From positions 117,779 through 181,778 of the forward strand of contig NC_015667.1 in the NCBI RefSeq assembly GCF_000217715.1: a DNA stretch of 64,000 nucleotides. Reading direction: 5' to 3'. The translations under genes were made by a program, and so were the position numbers. The notes under the pieces are model-generated. The model was not told the DNA's origin. It was given only the letters and a program-made list of their open reading frames with translations, and made no database searches. Of the stretch, positions 45,018 through 53,161 are shown in pieces. Numbering within the stretch: the first letter of the stretch is position 1; each line of letters opens with the position of its first letter. This DNA comes from Halopiger xanaduensis SH-6 (GTDB lineage Archaea > Halobacteriota > Halobacteria > Halobacteriales > Natrialbaceae).

Positions 45018-45164
45018 CTATGCGTGTTTGATTCGTTCGACGACCGGCGTTGCGACTCGCTCGAGCGCGCCGTATCCCACGTAGAGGACGATCGCCTCGA
45101 GGAGAACGGCACCAACAAGCGCGGCGGCCTGTACTGCTGACGAAGACGCTGCGAGGTCGATCAT
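45018..45164 (-). CDS. Small 48-aa membrane protein upstream of tauE (DUF7512-like)
   Basis: A 48-residue protein with one hydrophobic helix (AALVGAVLLEAIVLYVGYGAL) between a short acidic start (MIDLAASSSAVQ) and a basic tail (VVERIKHA). Its TAG stop at 45018-45020 directly precedes the TauE ATG at 45017 with no gap, which makes translation coupling certain if both are expressed. Small proteins of this kind, named DUF7512 as I recall, accompany TauE in haloarchaea and could be a permease subunit. Confidence 0.75.
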   Translation of the reverse strand: MIDLAASSSAVQAAALVGAVLLEAIVLYVGYGALERVATPVVERIKHA

Positions 45165-45514
45165 CGGTATCGACCTCCGACGTTCGGTTGTGTGCGAATC
45201 ATGGGTTTCTGCTCAGTATCGACTACCCGAGGGATGCGTATAACGCTTTTGGGACTGCTACACAATATTACTGCAATCTATCTCACCGCTATCCAACGAG
45301 AATATTTCGATAGGTTATGGAGATACAAGGGTCGAACAGATGTCACTCGACGCCGCTGTGGCGCGGCCGACAGGAGTGGCGCGCGATTCAATCAAAATAC
45401 TATCTCATATGATGAGTTGTCGGTACGAACACCGAACTGGTCAGATAGCTCATCTACGGCGAACATATTGCAATGGCATTGCTTTAGCCGAACAATATTA
45501 TGATGGCAACACCT
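45165..45514. other. AT-rich divergent promoter region
   Basis: It separates the 48-aa/tauE unit from the usp gene. Open frames on the plus strand (for example from ATG 45340) have non-haloarchaeal codon use and are not called. AT-rich elements such as ACAATATTACTGCAAT near 45263-45278 resemble the ATTG-NN-CAAT motif found upstream of other genes here. Confidence 0.35.
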
Positions 45515-46369
45515 ATGAGAGGTATGAAAGCGATCTGTGCGACCGACCTCTCCGCCGCCAGCGAGGCGACGGTCGAGAGCGAAACCTGCCTCGAGTGTCT
45601 CGGACGAATCGGCGTCGAGGAGATCCACCTCGTGACTGTGATCCCGTCGAACGTCCACGCGGGCATGCCCGGACTGGACTTCGAGGAACGGCGCGAACAA
45701 GCGCTGTCGCGCTACCGCCGCGTCATCGAAGACGCCGGCTTTGATGTCGAGGCCCACGTTGTCCGCGGCACGCCCCATCGTCGAATTAATGGGGTCGCGG
45801 AGGCAGTCGGGGCGAGCCTGACGGTGGTCGGTTCGCGCGGGAAGAGCCCACTCAAGAACCGTATCATCGGCTCGACCGCGCGCAACCTCGCGCGGACGAC
45901 GGTCGTGCCGCTGCTGGTCAATCGGATCGAACGCGAGGCCGACGAGCCAGCCGTCGTTCGTGAGCACCTGTTCCAGCGGATGCTGTACGCGACGGACTTC
46001 TCGGAGAACGCCGAGCGGGCCTTCGAGGCGTTCTCGTACCTCCGGCACGCCACGCAGGAGGCGACGCTGGTCCACGTCGAGACGCCGAAGGACCCGTCGC
46101 TTCCGGACGATGCCGATCCCGAGGCACGACTCACGGACCTGGCTGCACAACTCGAGGACTGGGGGATCGAGACGCGAACCGAAGTCCGGCGGGGTGATCC
46201 GGCAGACGAGATCCTCGCCGCGGAAGACAAGTACGAGCCGACGGCGATTCTCGTCGGCTCGCGTGGGCACAGCAGGCTCCGCCGATTGTTGCTCGGGAGC
46301 GTCTCCGAAGACGTCGTCGCGCGGGCGGACGGCAACGTCATGCTCGTTCCGCCGGATCGGGGGGCCTAA
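45515..46369 (+). CDS. Tandem universal stress protein
   Basis: A 284-aa protein with two UspA domains, about residues 3-142 and 151-283. First-domain nucleotide motif: VVGSRGKSPLKNRIIGST; second: LVGSRGHSRLRRLLLGSV, both of the G-x2-G-x9-G-S type. The CLECLG segment in the first domain adds two cysteines not common in Usp. Start is uncertain: ATG 45500, 45515 and 45524 are in frame; 45515 is given because it sits about 30 nt after a TTTAGC TATA-like element, while 45524 begins right at the first strand (MKAICATDLS). Confidence 0.88.
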   Translation: MRGMKAICATDLSAASEATVESETCLECLGRIGVEEIHLVTVIPSNVHAGMPGLDFEERREQALSRYRRVIEDAGFDVEAHVVRGTPHRRINGVAEAVGASLTVVGSRGKSPLKNRIIGSTARNLARTTVVPLLVNRIEREADEPAVVREHLFQRMLYATDFSENAERAFEAFSYLRHATQEATLVHVETPKDPSLPDDADPEARLTDLAAQLEDWGIETRTEVRRGDPADEILAAEDKYEPTAILVGSRGHSRLRRLLLGSVSEDVVARADGNVMLVPPDRGA

Positions 46370-46499
46370 TACCGGAGACGGTCCGGCTCAACCCGACCGA
46401 GCCGTGAAGATCATCGGCCGCGGACAAGGACGTCGGCGTGTTTTTCGGCGAACCAGTGGGCAGTCGTACTCTCGTCATGGTTACTCCGAGTTCCGACAC

Positions 46500-46905
46500 G
46501 GCGTCCCTCGCGAAGTGACGCTGACGAACGTCGTAGTATCCCGCCTCGAGCGCGCTGCGGAAGATATCGAGCTGTCGATCCGTCAGCAGATCCTCCATGC
46601 GACTCGCGTCGACGGCGTGGACGTACTCGATGTGGTATTCGATACCGTGCTCGTCGAACGCGTCAGCGAGTGTCGACAACCGATCCGAGCTGGTCGTCAG
46701 CTCCCACGTCACCGCACCGTCCTCAACCGCGAACGGGTCCCCATCGGAACGCCAGCTTGCCGTATGGGATCGAGCAGCGACAGATTCGGCGTCTCGACCT
46801 GCAGGAGTACCGTCTCGCCGTGTTTCTAGAACAACTCGAGATCGCGGATGTCGCTTCAATCGTCGAGCACGGCAAGTATCGGGATCGGCTTCTTCTACCA
46901 AGACC
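46500..46905 (-). pseudogene. Decayed HTH_10 (Bat-like) regulator
   Basis: Read on the minus strand, two frames together make a typical haloarchaeal HTH_10 regulator. The upstream part (SDIRDLELF, then KHGETVLLQVETPNLSLLDP and IRQAGVPM) is cut by TGA (complement of 46856-46858) and TAG (complement of 46826-46828). After a frameshift near 46740 the sequence continues as DPFAVEDGAVTWELTTSSDR and LLTDRQLDIFRSALEAGYYD, the HTH_10 signature, and then degenerates before the usp stop. No intact start is visible. The gene is dead; the exact ends are approximate. Confidence 0.75.
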
Positions 46906-47114
46906 AGCCGTGGTCGGCACTACTGCACGGCTCTGGGTTTACGGTCCTCCTCGTACTCTAGGACTACTATCTGCTCAAAATCGTTGAACAACGGTGGACA
47001 CTGCGCACACACGTCATCGACATTCGTGATTTCCAGACTCGATTGATACAAGTATCCTATGCACCACTATCGTCTAGACCTGTGTTCATAGCTGCTACCG
47101 ATTAGCGGCCCGCG

Positions 47115-47437
47115 TCAGTCCGAATGCTCGCCGGGTAACTGTAAATCGTCGACGGAGCTCGGTTGCAGTTGGCGAACGAGATTCAGGTGCATGAGATGGA
47201 GATGCATCCCGATACCGTACAATATCAGCCCGAGTCTGACGAAAATGAGCGGGAGGAGTATCGATTCGATCGCCCGTGCCGCGCTCTCGAGATTCGCCGG
47301 CAGGACGACTCCGACCGCTAAGAGGAATGCGCTCACGATCACGACGAACCCGGTTCGGACTGCCCGGGAGTATTCCCTACTTGTCGAATTCGATCCTCGA
47401 TCGCGTCGGTAGCGGGAGCCGGTTTTTCGGAACTCAT
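47115..47437 (-). pseudogene. Frameshifted paralogue of the small membrane protein at 50019
   Basis: From ATG 47437 the first 21 codons (MSSEKPAPATDAIEDRIRQVG) match the start of the gene at 50019, then the frame shifts; in another frame it continues EYSRAVRTGFVVIVSAFLLAV and later LYGIGMHLHLMHLNLVRQLQP, identical over that last stretch to the intact copy. The locus is 323 nt against 324 nt for the intact gene, consistent with a net loss of one base. The 3' part alone remains open from 47342. Confidence 0.8.
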
Positions 47438-47686
47438 AGCCGTATGCGAGCGACTAACGGCTTCGGTCGATCGGTTTAACTTGCAGCTGGTCGATCAACT
47501 CTCACACCATTCGCCGTTTCTCTCGTGAGGGACAGCGTCGACCGCTAGTCCGCTGTGAACGGTTTCACCCCATCTCTTCACTAGCCGGGTGTACTTTCTA
47601 TATCTCGTCCCGATTACGCTAAGACGAGTCTCCTCTCGAGTCGGATACGAAGGACGCATGAATCTACCTACATCGACGATCGGTCA

Positions 47687-48691
47687 ATGATGAACGTCGT
47701 CCCGCTCGCGCTCGGTATCGCTCTTCTCGCTGCCACTGTCATCGATATCGTTTGGACGACGCTCTGGATCGAAGGGGGAGCCGGCCCGCTCACGTCCCGA
47801 CTGATGGTGGGGACGTGGGACACGCTACGACGAGTAGGCGGCCGGAACGCCGGACTGCTCAGCCTGTCCGGTGTGTTGCTCTTCGTGCTGAGCCTCACGG
47901 TCTGGATCGTGTTACTCTGGATCGGTTGGACGCTCGTCTTCGCCAGCGCCGAGAACGCCCTCGTCGATACGCTCGATCGAGGGCCCGTCTCGTGGTCCGA
48001 CCGGCTCTATTTCACCGGATACACGATATTCACGTTGGGTATCGGAGACTTCGCACCCAGAACGGGACGCTGGCAGTTCGTCACGATACTCGCAACCGGG
48101 AACGGACTGCTCTTCGTCACCCTGAGCGTCACCTACGCGCTCAACGTCCTCGAGGCGGTCACCCAGAAACGCGCATTCGCCAGCACCGTGAGCGCGTTCG
48201 GAACGCACGGTGAGGAGATCGTTCGAACGAGCTGGACTGGTGAGGAGTTTCAGGGGCTCGAGGTGCCGCTGGATTCCGTCACGACGCAACTCGCTACCCT
48301 CACCGAGAATCACAAGGCCTACCCGATCCTCCACTACTTTCATAGCGCCCGGCCGGATCGATCGCCGATCGTCGAAATCGTCGCCCTCGACGAAGCGTTG
48401 ACGCTGATCCGCTTCGGCGTTCCGAGCGATCATCGGCCGAACAAGCTTACTGTCCGAAACGCGCGTACGAGTGTCGAACACTACCTCGAGACGCTTCACG
48501 AAGGATTCGTCGAACCTGCGGACAGCCAACCTCCCCCGCCGGATCTTCGCACTCTCCGCGAGGCGGGTATCCCGACCGTCTCGAACGGGGAGTTCGAGAC
48601 CGCGCTCGACGAACTGGAGACGCGACGACGAATACTGTACGGGCTCGTCGAATCCGACGCTCGAGACTGGCCGTCGCGAGGGACCGATTGA
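47687..48691 (+). CDS. Ion channel family protein (two-helix K+ channel-like)
   Basis: A 334-aa membrane protein. N-terminal helix MMNVVPLALGIALLAATVID, a second around GLLSLSGVLLFVLSLTVWIVL, then the pore region YFTGYTIFTLGIGDFAPRTG, in which residues 116-121 (TLGIGD) take the place of the K+ filter TVGYGD, and a following helix FVTILATGNGLLFVTLSVTYALNVL. The C-terminal 180 residues are cytoplasmic and helical with no recognised RCK domain. Ile in place of the filter Tyr may change selectivity. Confidence 0.8.
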   Translation: MMNVVPLALGIALLAATVIDIVWTTLWIEGGAGPLTSRLMVGTWDTLRRVGGRNAGLLSLSGVLLFVLSLTVWIVLLWIGWTLVFASAENALVDTLDRGPVSWSDRLYFTGYTIFTLGIGDFAPRTGRWQFVTILATGNGLLFVTLSVTYALNVLEAVTQKRAFASTVSAFGTHGEEIVRTSWTGEEFQGLEVPLDSVTTQLATLTENHKAYPILHYFHSARPDRSPIVEIVALDEALTLIRFGVPSDHRPNKLTVRNARTSVEHYLETLHEGFVEPADSQPPPPDLRTLREAGIPTVSNGEFETALDELETRRRILYGLVESDARDWPSRGTD

Positions 48692-48773
48692 TTCGCCCGT
48701 CGCTGACAGATGATAGCTCCCAGTGATCGGTTCCTCCCCATTGTTCAATACTCGTGTGATCGAACGGTAGCGT

Positions 48774-49130
48774 ATGGCAACAGACGATTCTCTGGTTCGG
48801 ACGCTGTTAATCGTTATCGCCGCAATCCTTCTCCTGCCGTTTCTCATGATGGCGCTCGCGATGCCCATGATGGGCGTCTGGGGCGGCGGCCACATGTGGG
48901 ACGGCGGGATGTGGGGCGGCACCGGCCCCGTGTGGATGTGGCTGCTCATGGCGATTATTCCGTTGTTGGTAGTTCTCGGCCTCGGATATCTCCTGTACAG
49001 CGCGATTCGGCAGTCTAGTAGCCGACGGACGGATCCCGCTATCGAGGAGTTGAGGGCCGCCTATGCCCGCGGTGACCTAACAGACGAGGAGTTCGAGGAG
49101 CGCCGCGAACGCTTGCGTCGAGAGCGATAG
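48774..49130 (+). CDS. SHOCT-domain membrane protein, Met/Gly/Trp-rich loop
   Basis: A 118-aa protein: N-terminal helix LVRTLLIVIAAILLLPFLMM, a loop rich in Gly, Met, Trp and His (GGGHMWDGGMWGG), a second helix VWMWLLMAIIPLLVVLGLGYLL, then a cytoplasmic SHOCT domain (AIEELRAAYARGDLTDEEFEERRERLR). SHOCT is a short oligomerisation/binding module often at protein C-termini. The His/Met-rich outer loop could bind copper, in keeping with the copper-storage gene nearby. A paralogue with the same plan lies at 52453-52806. Confidence 0.85.
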   Translation: MATDDSLVRTLLIVIAAILLLPFLMMALAMPMMGVWGGGHMWDGGMWGGTGPVWMWLLMAIIPLLVVLGLGYLLYSAIRQSSSRRTDPAIEELRAAYARGDLTDEEFEERRERLRRER

Positions 49131-49131
49131 T

Positions 49132-49373
49132 GGCGGGTCACGGCGTGGATATCGTCGTCGGCGAGAACGAGTGAGATGTGTTCGCCGACGGGCTCATCAC
49201 GAGAATACCCGTCGTCTCGACAATCACGTCGTTGACTGTTACGAAGCATCCTCCAGATCGAGCTGACACATCCCGTCGTCGATGGCATTGACGAGCGTCC
49301 GATATCGGCGCAAGGCAACGTCGTCGACGTCCCCCCAGAATAGTCCGTCAGCAGCGCCCGCTCGAGTACTCAT
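49132..49373 (-). pseudogene. Truncated and frameshifted PAS-domain regulator
   Basis: An ATG at 49373 with a good ribosome binding site (GAGGTGA) and a TATA-like GTATTTTAACA about 35 nt upstream opens a typical PAS-protein start (DVALRRYRTLVNAIDDGMCQ). A stop follows at codon 45, and the PAS domain continues in two other frames (VNDVIVETTG, then YSRDEPVGEHISLVLADDDI) before the sequence runs into the end of the SHOCT gene. The rest of the regulator is missing, so promoter and start survive but the gene does not. Confidence 0.75.
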
Positions 49374-49563
49374 TGTCACCTCGCCTGTCTTGAGGATGTT
49401 AAAATACTTGTTGCCCGTGGATCACGGCTACTCGCGCTCGAGGTATCTTCCTATTCCTGTGCCTTCCGGTTCGACTGGAACTACCGGTCAGTACAGGGTG
49501 TTCAGTGAACGGTTGCCAATTCCAGCTCATGCTTTACGCCGTAGGTTGCTGGAGCAATGAGTG

Positions 49564-49917
49564 ATGGCGTTAACTCAAATCGACCACGTCGGCGAGAACG
49601 ACCAGATGGCAGACTGCATCGACAACTGTTTCGAAGCCGCTCAAGCGTGTGAATGGTGTGCTGATGAATGTGCTGGTGAAGGCGAAGGGATGGCCAAGTG
49701 TCTTCGTCTCTGTCGGGATGTCGCCGACCTCACGACGATGCACGCACGCTTCATGGCGCGGAATTCGAACTACAGTCCGCAGCTTGCGGAAGCCTGTGCT
49801 GGTGCATGCGAAGAGTGTGCAGAGGAGTGCGAACAACATGACGAGGAACACTGTCAGGTCTGTGCTGACGTACTTCGAGAGTGTGCCGAGTCCTGTCGGG
49901 AGATGGTATCGGCGTAG
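49564..49917 (+). CDS. Four-helix bundle copper-binding protein (Csp/DUF326 family)
   Basis: A 117-aa cysteine-rich helical protein with 15 cysteines, spaced as in copper storage proteins of the Csp family (DCIDNCFEAAQACEWCADEC at the first helix, then AKCLRLC, then EACAGACEECAEECEQ and HCQVCADVLRECAESC). In Csp the cysteines line the core of a four-helix bundle and hold many Cu(I) ions. No Tat or Sec signal is present, so it is a cytosolic (Csp3-like) member. It links the region to copper handling together with the multicopper oxidases and SCO. The start may also be the GTG at 49561. Confidence 0.88.
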   Translation: MALTQIDHVGENDQMADCIDNCFEAAQACEWCADECAGEGEGMAKCLRLCRDVADLTTMHARFMARNSNYSPQLAEACAGACEECAEECEQHDEEHCQVCADVLRECAESCREMVSA

Positions 49918-50018
49918 AATCTGCGACCAATCCTGTCCGTCCACAACCCCTTCCATTTTCGCTACTAGCGTATTGTCGGCATCATCATACCCCTGTCCGA
50001 TGCTAGAAATCATACGCC

Positions 50019-50342
50019 ATGGCTCGTGAGACAGCGCCACCCTCCCGAGAGGAGATCGAAGAACGCATTCAACAGGTCGGTAGGTACTCCCGCGTAGTCC
50101 ATATCGGATTGTTCATCATACTAACTGCGTTTCTGTTAGCCGTTATCGTCGTCCTTCCCGCCAATCTCGAAAGCCCATCACAGGCGGTCGAGTCGATACT
50201 TATGCCGCTCACGTTTGTCGGACTGGGTACCATCCTGTACGGAATCGGAATGCATCTTCACTTGATGCATTTGAACCTCGTCCGCCAGTTACAGCCTGAG
50301 CCGACGGATGATAAACGGTCAGCTCCTGACTCAAATGACTGA
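50019..50342 (+). CDS. Small two-helix membrane protein
   Basis: A 107-aa protein of unknown function: charged N-terminus (MARETAPPSREEIEERIQQVG), helix VVHIGLFIILTAFLLAVIVV, helix SILMPLTFVGLGTILYGIGM, then the conserved HLHLMHLNLVRQLQP and an acidic tail. A decayed near-copy lies at 47115-47437, on the other strand. The His-rich HLHLMH segment at the membrane edge could bind a metal. Confidence 0.75.
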   Translation: MARETAPPSREEIEERIQQVGRYSRVVHIGLFIILTAFLLAVIVVLPANLESPSQAVESILMPLTFVGLGTILYGIGMHLHLMHLNLVRQLQPEPTDDKRSAPDSND

Positions 50343-50442
50343 TTTCGAACGAAACGCGGAATCGAGCGTATCCAGTTCGCGTCCAGTATGATCGTGTCGT
50401 TCAGTGAACCCCCGGCCTGGGAATTCACGAACGACCGGCCGG

Positions 50443-51075
50443 TTATCGCGTCGTCCGTCCCATCGCCTTCGCGAGCGACAGAAGAAAGCCCAGTCCGGCC
50501 TTGACGTCCGGATCGCGCAGCGCTTTCGCGACATCGATCGGACCGGCGGGTTCCGCCGGCTCGGAACCGGCCTCGCCGACCGCCTCGAGGAGGCCCTCGA
50601 GCGTCCAAGCGACGTCCTCGTCGGCCGCCGTATCTGCCACTTCGCCGAGGGTCGCCCCGGTCGCGGCGAGGTCGGTCACCATGTCGTCGTCCATCGCGTT
50701 CAAGGCCAGCGCGGCGAGATCAACCAGCGCAGCGAGGTCGTCGAGCGTGCCCGATCGCTGTAGCCGAGCGAGCGTCTCGAGTCCGTCCGCGAGGTCCTCG
50801 GCGTTCTCGCCGGTCGCCTCGCCCAGTCGAGCGACCTCCTCGGTCGCCAGCCCATCAGCTGCGGCGCCGAGGTTCGTCGTCGTTCCGGCCAGTTCCTCGA
50901 TCATTCGGTCGTCCATCGCGGCGGTCGCGAGGTCCGCCGTATCGAGCAGGTCGTTGACGACGCCGATGCGCTCGAGAAATCGGGCGACCTCGTCGGGGTT
51001 TTCGTCGACGAGTTCCTCGAGCGCCGCTGTCTGCTCGATGGATTCCGCTGCGGAGTCGGATTCCGTTTCGGGCAT
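50443..51075 (-). CDS. DUF1641 family protein
   Basis: A 210-aa acidic alpha-helical protein of the DUF1641 family. It shows repeated helical blocks with the pattern LLDTADLATAAMDDRMIEELAG and LAALALNAMDDDMVTDLAATG, and ends with the family tail AKALRDPDVKAGLGFLLSLAKAMG. DUF1641 genes commonly sit beside FAD-dependent SQR/NDH-2-like genes or formate dehydrogenases and probably act as a membrane or partner subunit. Here it follows the SQR gene by 1 nt, in the same operon. Confidence 0.87.
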   Translation of the reverse strand: MPETESDSAAESIEQTAALEELVDENPDEVARFLERIGVVNDLLDTADLATAAMDDRMIEELAGTTTNLGAAADGLATEEVARLGEATGENAEDLADGLETLARLQRSGTLDDLAALVDLAALALNAMDDDMVTDLAATGATLGEVADTAADEDVAWTLEGLLEAVGEAGSEPAEPAGPIDVAKALRDPDVKAGLGFLLSLAKAMGRTTR

Positions 51076-51076
51076 C

Positions 51077-52219
51077 TTAGAGTAACCCCCGTGCGGTGAG
51101 CCAGTACGACTCGTTGTAACCGAGCTTCGCCCAGTGAAGCGGTTTCGACGGCTCGCGGACGTAGGGCTCCTCGCCGTAGGTGAACTCGATGAACGTGGCC
51201 TCGTCCATCCCAGCCTCAAGGAAGCAGACGGTCTTCCCGTCGTAGGTCGCCGTCGGCGTCTGCCCGCGGGCACGGCTGGCGATTCGATCCGCCACGACGC
51301 CAGCCTCGTAGTGGGCGACGCTGCCGGCCTTACTCGTCGGCACGTCCGCGACGTCGCCGATCGCGTAGACGTCCTCGGCCGCCGTCGCTTCGAGCGTGTG
51401 CCTGTCGACGTCAACCCAGCCGTCCTCGCCCAGCCCCGCGTCGATCACGAGGTCGCTGCCCCGGTGGGGCGGGATGGCCACGAGCAGGTCATACTCGAGT
51501 TCCGTCCCTTCGACCGTTTCGACGACTTCCGCGTCCGGGTCGACCTCGTCGACGTTGAAGAACGTCTCGAGAGTGATGTCGCGCTCCTCGAACAAGTCGG
51601 TTGCCCAGTCGGCGACCGACTCGAGGCCGTGGGCGCGGTTGATCGGGTACGTGTAGGTGATCTCGATGTCCTCGCGGCGGCCCCGCTCGCGGAGCCAGTC
51701 GTCGACCATTAGCGGAAACTCGACGGGCGCCGCCGGACACATGTGCGGGACGCCGACGACGCTCAGGACGAGGTGGCCCTCGGTGAAGTCGGCGAGTTCG
51801 TCCCGAAGCCGCTCGGCGCCGTCGGGGCCGTAGAAGTGGTGGGCGCCCTCGGCGAGTCCCGGTATGGCCTCGGGCTGGAGGTTCGCGCCGGTCGCCAGCA
51901 CGAGCTGGTCGTAGCGCAGCGAGGACGTCCGGTCTGCCAGCGAGAGTCGGTTTCGGTCCGTATTGACGTCGGTAACTTCGTCGATCGTCAGGGTGACGCG
52001 GCAGTCGACCAACTCCTCGATCGGCCGCTTCGCGTCGTCGACCGTCTTCTCTCCGAACGGCACGTAAAGGAAGGTCGGCTTGTAGACGTGGTTCTCGTCG
52101 GCCGTGATCAGCCGGACCTCGACCTTGCCGTCCTCGATCTCCGTCTGTAATTCGCTCGCGAGTCGGTTCGCGAGGACCGTTCCGCCCGTCCCGCCGCCGA
52201 CGATGGCGATTCGATGCAT
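51077..52219 (-). CDS. Sulfide:quinone oxidoreductase-like flavoprotein
   Basis: A 380-aa FAD-dependent NDH-2/SQR family protein. FAD motif IAIVGGGTGGTVLANRLA, the second contact YDQLVLATGANLQPEAIPG and the FAD-binding IYAIGDVADVPTSKAG-type motif near residue 300. Redox cysteines: C161 in VVGVPHMCPAAPVEF and a second in GKTVCFLEAGMDE; with C73 these fit the SQR catalytic pair. SQR oxidises sulfide to polysulfide or persulfide and reduces quinone at the membrane face. Operon order on this strand: SHOCT, TusA, SQR, DUF1641. Confidence 0.88.
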   Translation of the reverse strand: MHRIAIVGGGTGGTVLANRLASELQTEIEDGKVEVRLITADENHVYKPTFLYVPFGEKTVDDAKRPIEELVDCRVTLTIDEVTDVNTDRNRLSLADRTSSLRYDQLVLATGANLQPEAIPGLAEGAHHFYGPDGAERLRDELADFTEGHLVLSVVGVPHMCPAAPVEFPLMVDDWLRERGRREDIEITYTYPINRAHGLESVADWATDLFEERDITLETFFNVDEVDPDAEVVETVEGTELEYDLLVAIPPHRGSDLVIDAGLGEDGWVDVDRHTLEATAAEDVYAIGDVADVPTSKAGSVAHYEAGVVADRIASRARGQTPTATYDGKTVCFLEAGMDEATFIEFTYGEEPYVREPSKPLHWAKLGYNESYWLTARGLL

Positions 52220-52220
52220 T

Positions 52221-52460
52221 TCAGTTGACCTCCAGGTAGATATTCCAATGATCGTCGCGCTCTTCGATTTCGAGCAGTTCGTGGCCGGCTTCCTCGAGCC
52301 ACTCCGGAACGTCGGTCGTGGAGTTTCGTTCGGTGGTCTGAAGTTCGACCACGGTACCGGCGTCGAGGGTCTTCACCTTCCCGATGAGGTCCATCAGCGG
52401 GCCGGGACACGATGCGTCCTTCGAGTCGATCGTTACGTCAGGGGTAAGTTCGTCAGTCAT
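52221..52460 (-). CDS. TusA-like sulfurtransferase
   Basis: A 79-aa TusA/SirA-fold protein with the persulfide-carrying cysteine C18 in ASCPGPLMDLIGKVK (CPxP motif) and the second-half strand VPEWLEEAGHELLEIEERDD. TusA proteins carry persulfide sulfur between enzymes. It overlaps the start of the SHOCT gene's stop region by 8 nt and precedes SQR by 1 nt, so it should receive the SQR product. The ATG at 52460 is preferred over longer in-frame starts as it gives the family length. Confidence 0.9.
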   Translation of the reverse strand: MTDELTPDVTIDSKDASCPGPLMDLIGKVKTLDAGTVVELQTTERNSTTDVPEWLEEAGHELLEIEERDDHWNIYLEVN

Positions 52461-52806
52461 TGGTCTCCGATTGTAGGTTTCGGCGTCGTCGCTCGAACTC
52501 GTCTTCCGAAAGTTCGCCGCGGGCGTAGCGTTCGCGGAGTTCCTCGAGCGCACGATCAGGTCGGTCAGCGCGGTCGTCCCGGTGCCGACTGCCGGCCCAG
52601 GTGATCAGTAGGGCCAGCAGGCCGAGCAGGACGATCGGCCAGAGGAACATCCAGCCGCCGAACGCTCCCCAGCCGCCCATCGATCCGCCGGCACCGCCGC
52701 CGTGGGGCTGCGCGGACGCTGTCGCGGTCGCGGCGACGAGGAGGACGGCGGTGAAGGCCGTCGCTCGGCCCGCATACCGTCCGATCGTTTCGTGTGGGTC
52801 GGTCAT
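52453..52806 (-). CDS. SHOCT-domain membrane protein, paralogue
   Basis: A 117-aa protein: N-terminal helix ATAFTAVLLVAATATASAQ (possibly a signal), a Gly-rich loop (GGGAGGSMGGWGAFGGW), a helix MFLWPIVLLGLLALLITWAG and a C-terminal SHOCT domain (ALEELRERYARGELSEDEFERRRRNL). It is the first gene of the TusA-SQR-DUF1641 unit and overlaps tusA by 8 nt. It shares layout with the gene at 48774 but has lost the Met/His residues of the loop. Confidence 0.83.
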   Translation of the reverse strand: MTDPHETIGRYAGRATAFTAVLLVAATATASAQPHGGGAGGSMGGWGAFGGWMFLWPIVLLGLLALLITWAGSRHRDDRADRPDRALEELRERYARGELSEDEFERRRRNLQSETND

Positions 52807-53161
52807 CGTTCGATCACACCCGGAGAATAGTATTGTATAGTAATGGCACTATCGAGAACCCCTTCTGTTCAGGAATTGGCGATAGAGTTATAGGCGATAA
52901 TCGCTCTCGGGAAATTTACCGCACTCCAAACCGACCGTAATGGATCCCAACCAAACGCTGGACTAAGGTACTTCTGCCCTAAAGATAGCTGCGTTGAGTG
53001 GAATAGTATCTCCTTCCTTCCGGGGTATCCGATACGACCGCTACGAACAGCGATCGGTCAGTCGCGTCGCTCACAGTGGGAGAATTTTCGGCTGTTTCCC
53101 GACCCAATATTGCCCATGGTGCACAAAATAATTATGGTCATGGAGACCGTACCGTCGATCG
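52807..53161. other. Divergent promoter region between SHOCT-SQR and thioredoxin genes
   Basis: No gene is supported. It holds an AT-rich run TAGTATTGTATAGTAAT at about 52829-52845 just before the SHOCT start and CAATATTGCCCATGGTGCAC around 53105-53124, 40-60 nt before the thioredoxin. Both contain the TATTG word seen in other promoters of the sulfur genes. Confidence 0.4.

Noticed and set aside
45192..45744. Plus-strand frames overlapping the start of the tandem usp gene
   Set aside because: Wrong frame relative to the usp gene, Arg/Cys-rich shadow composition beyond 45515, no family.
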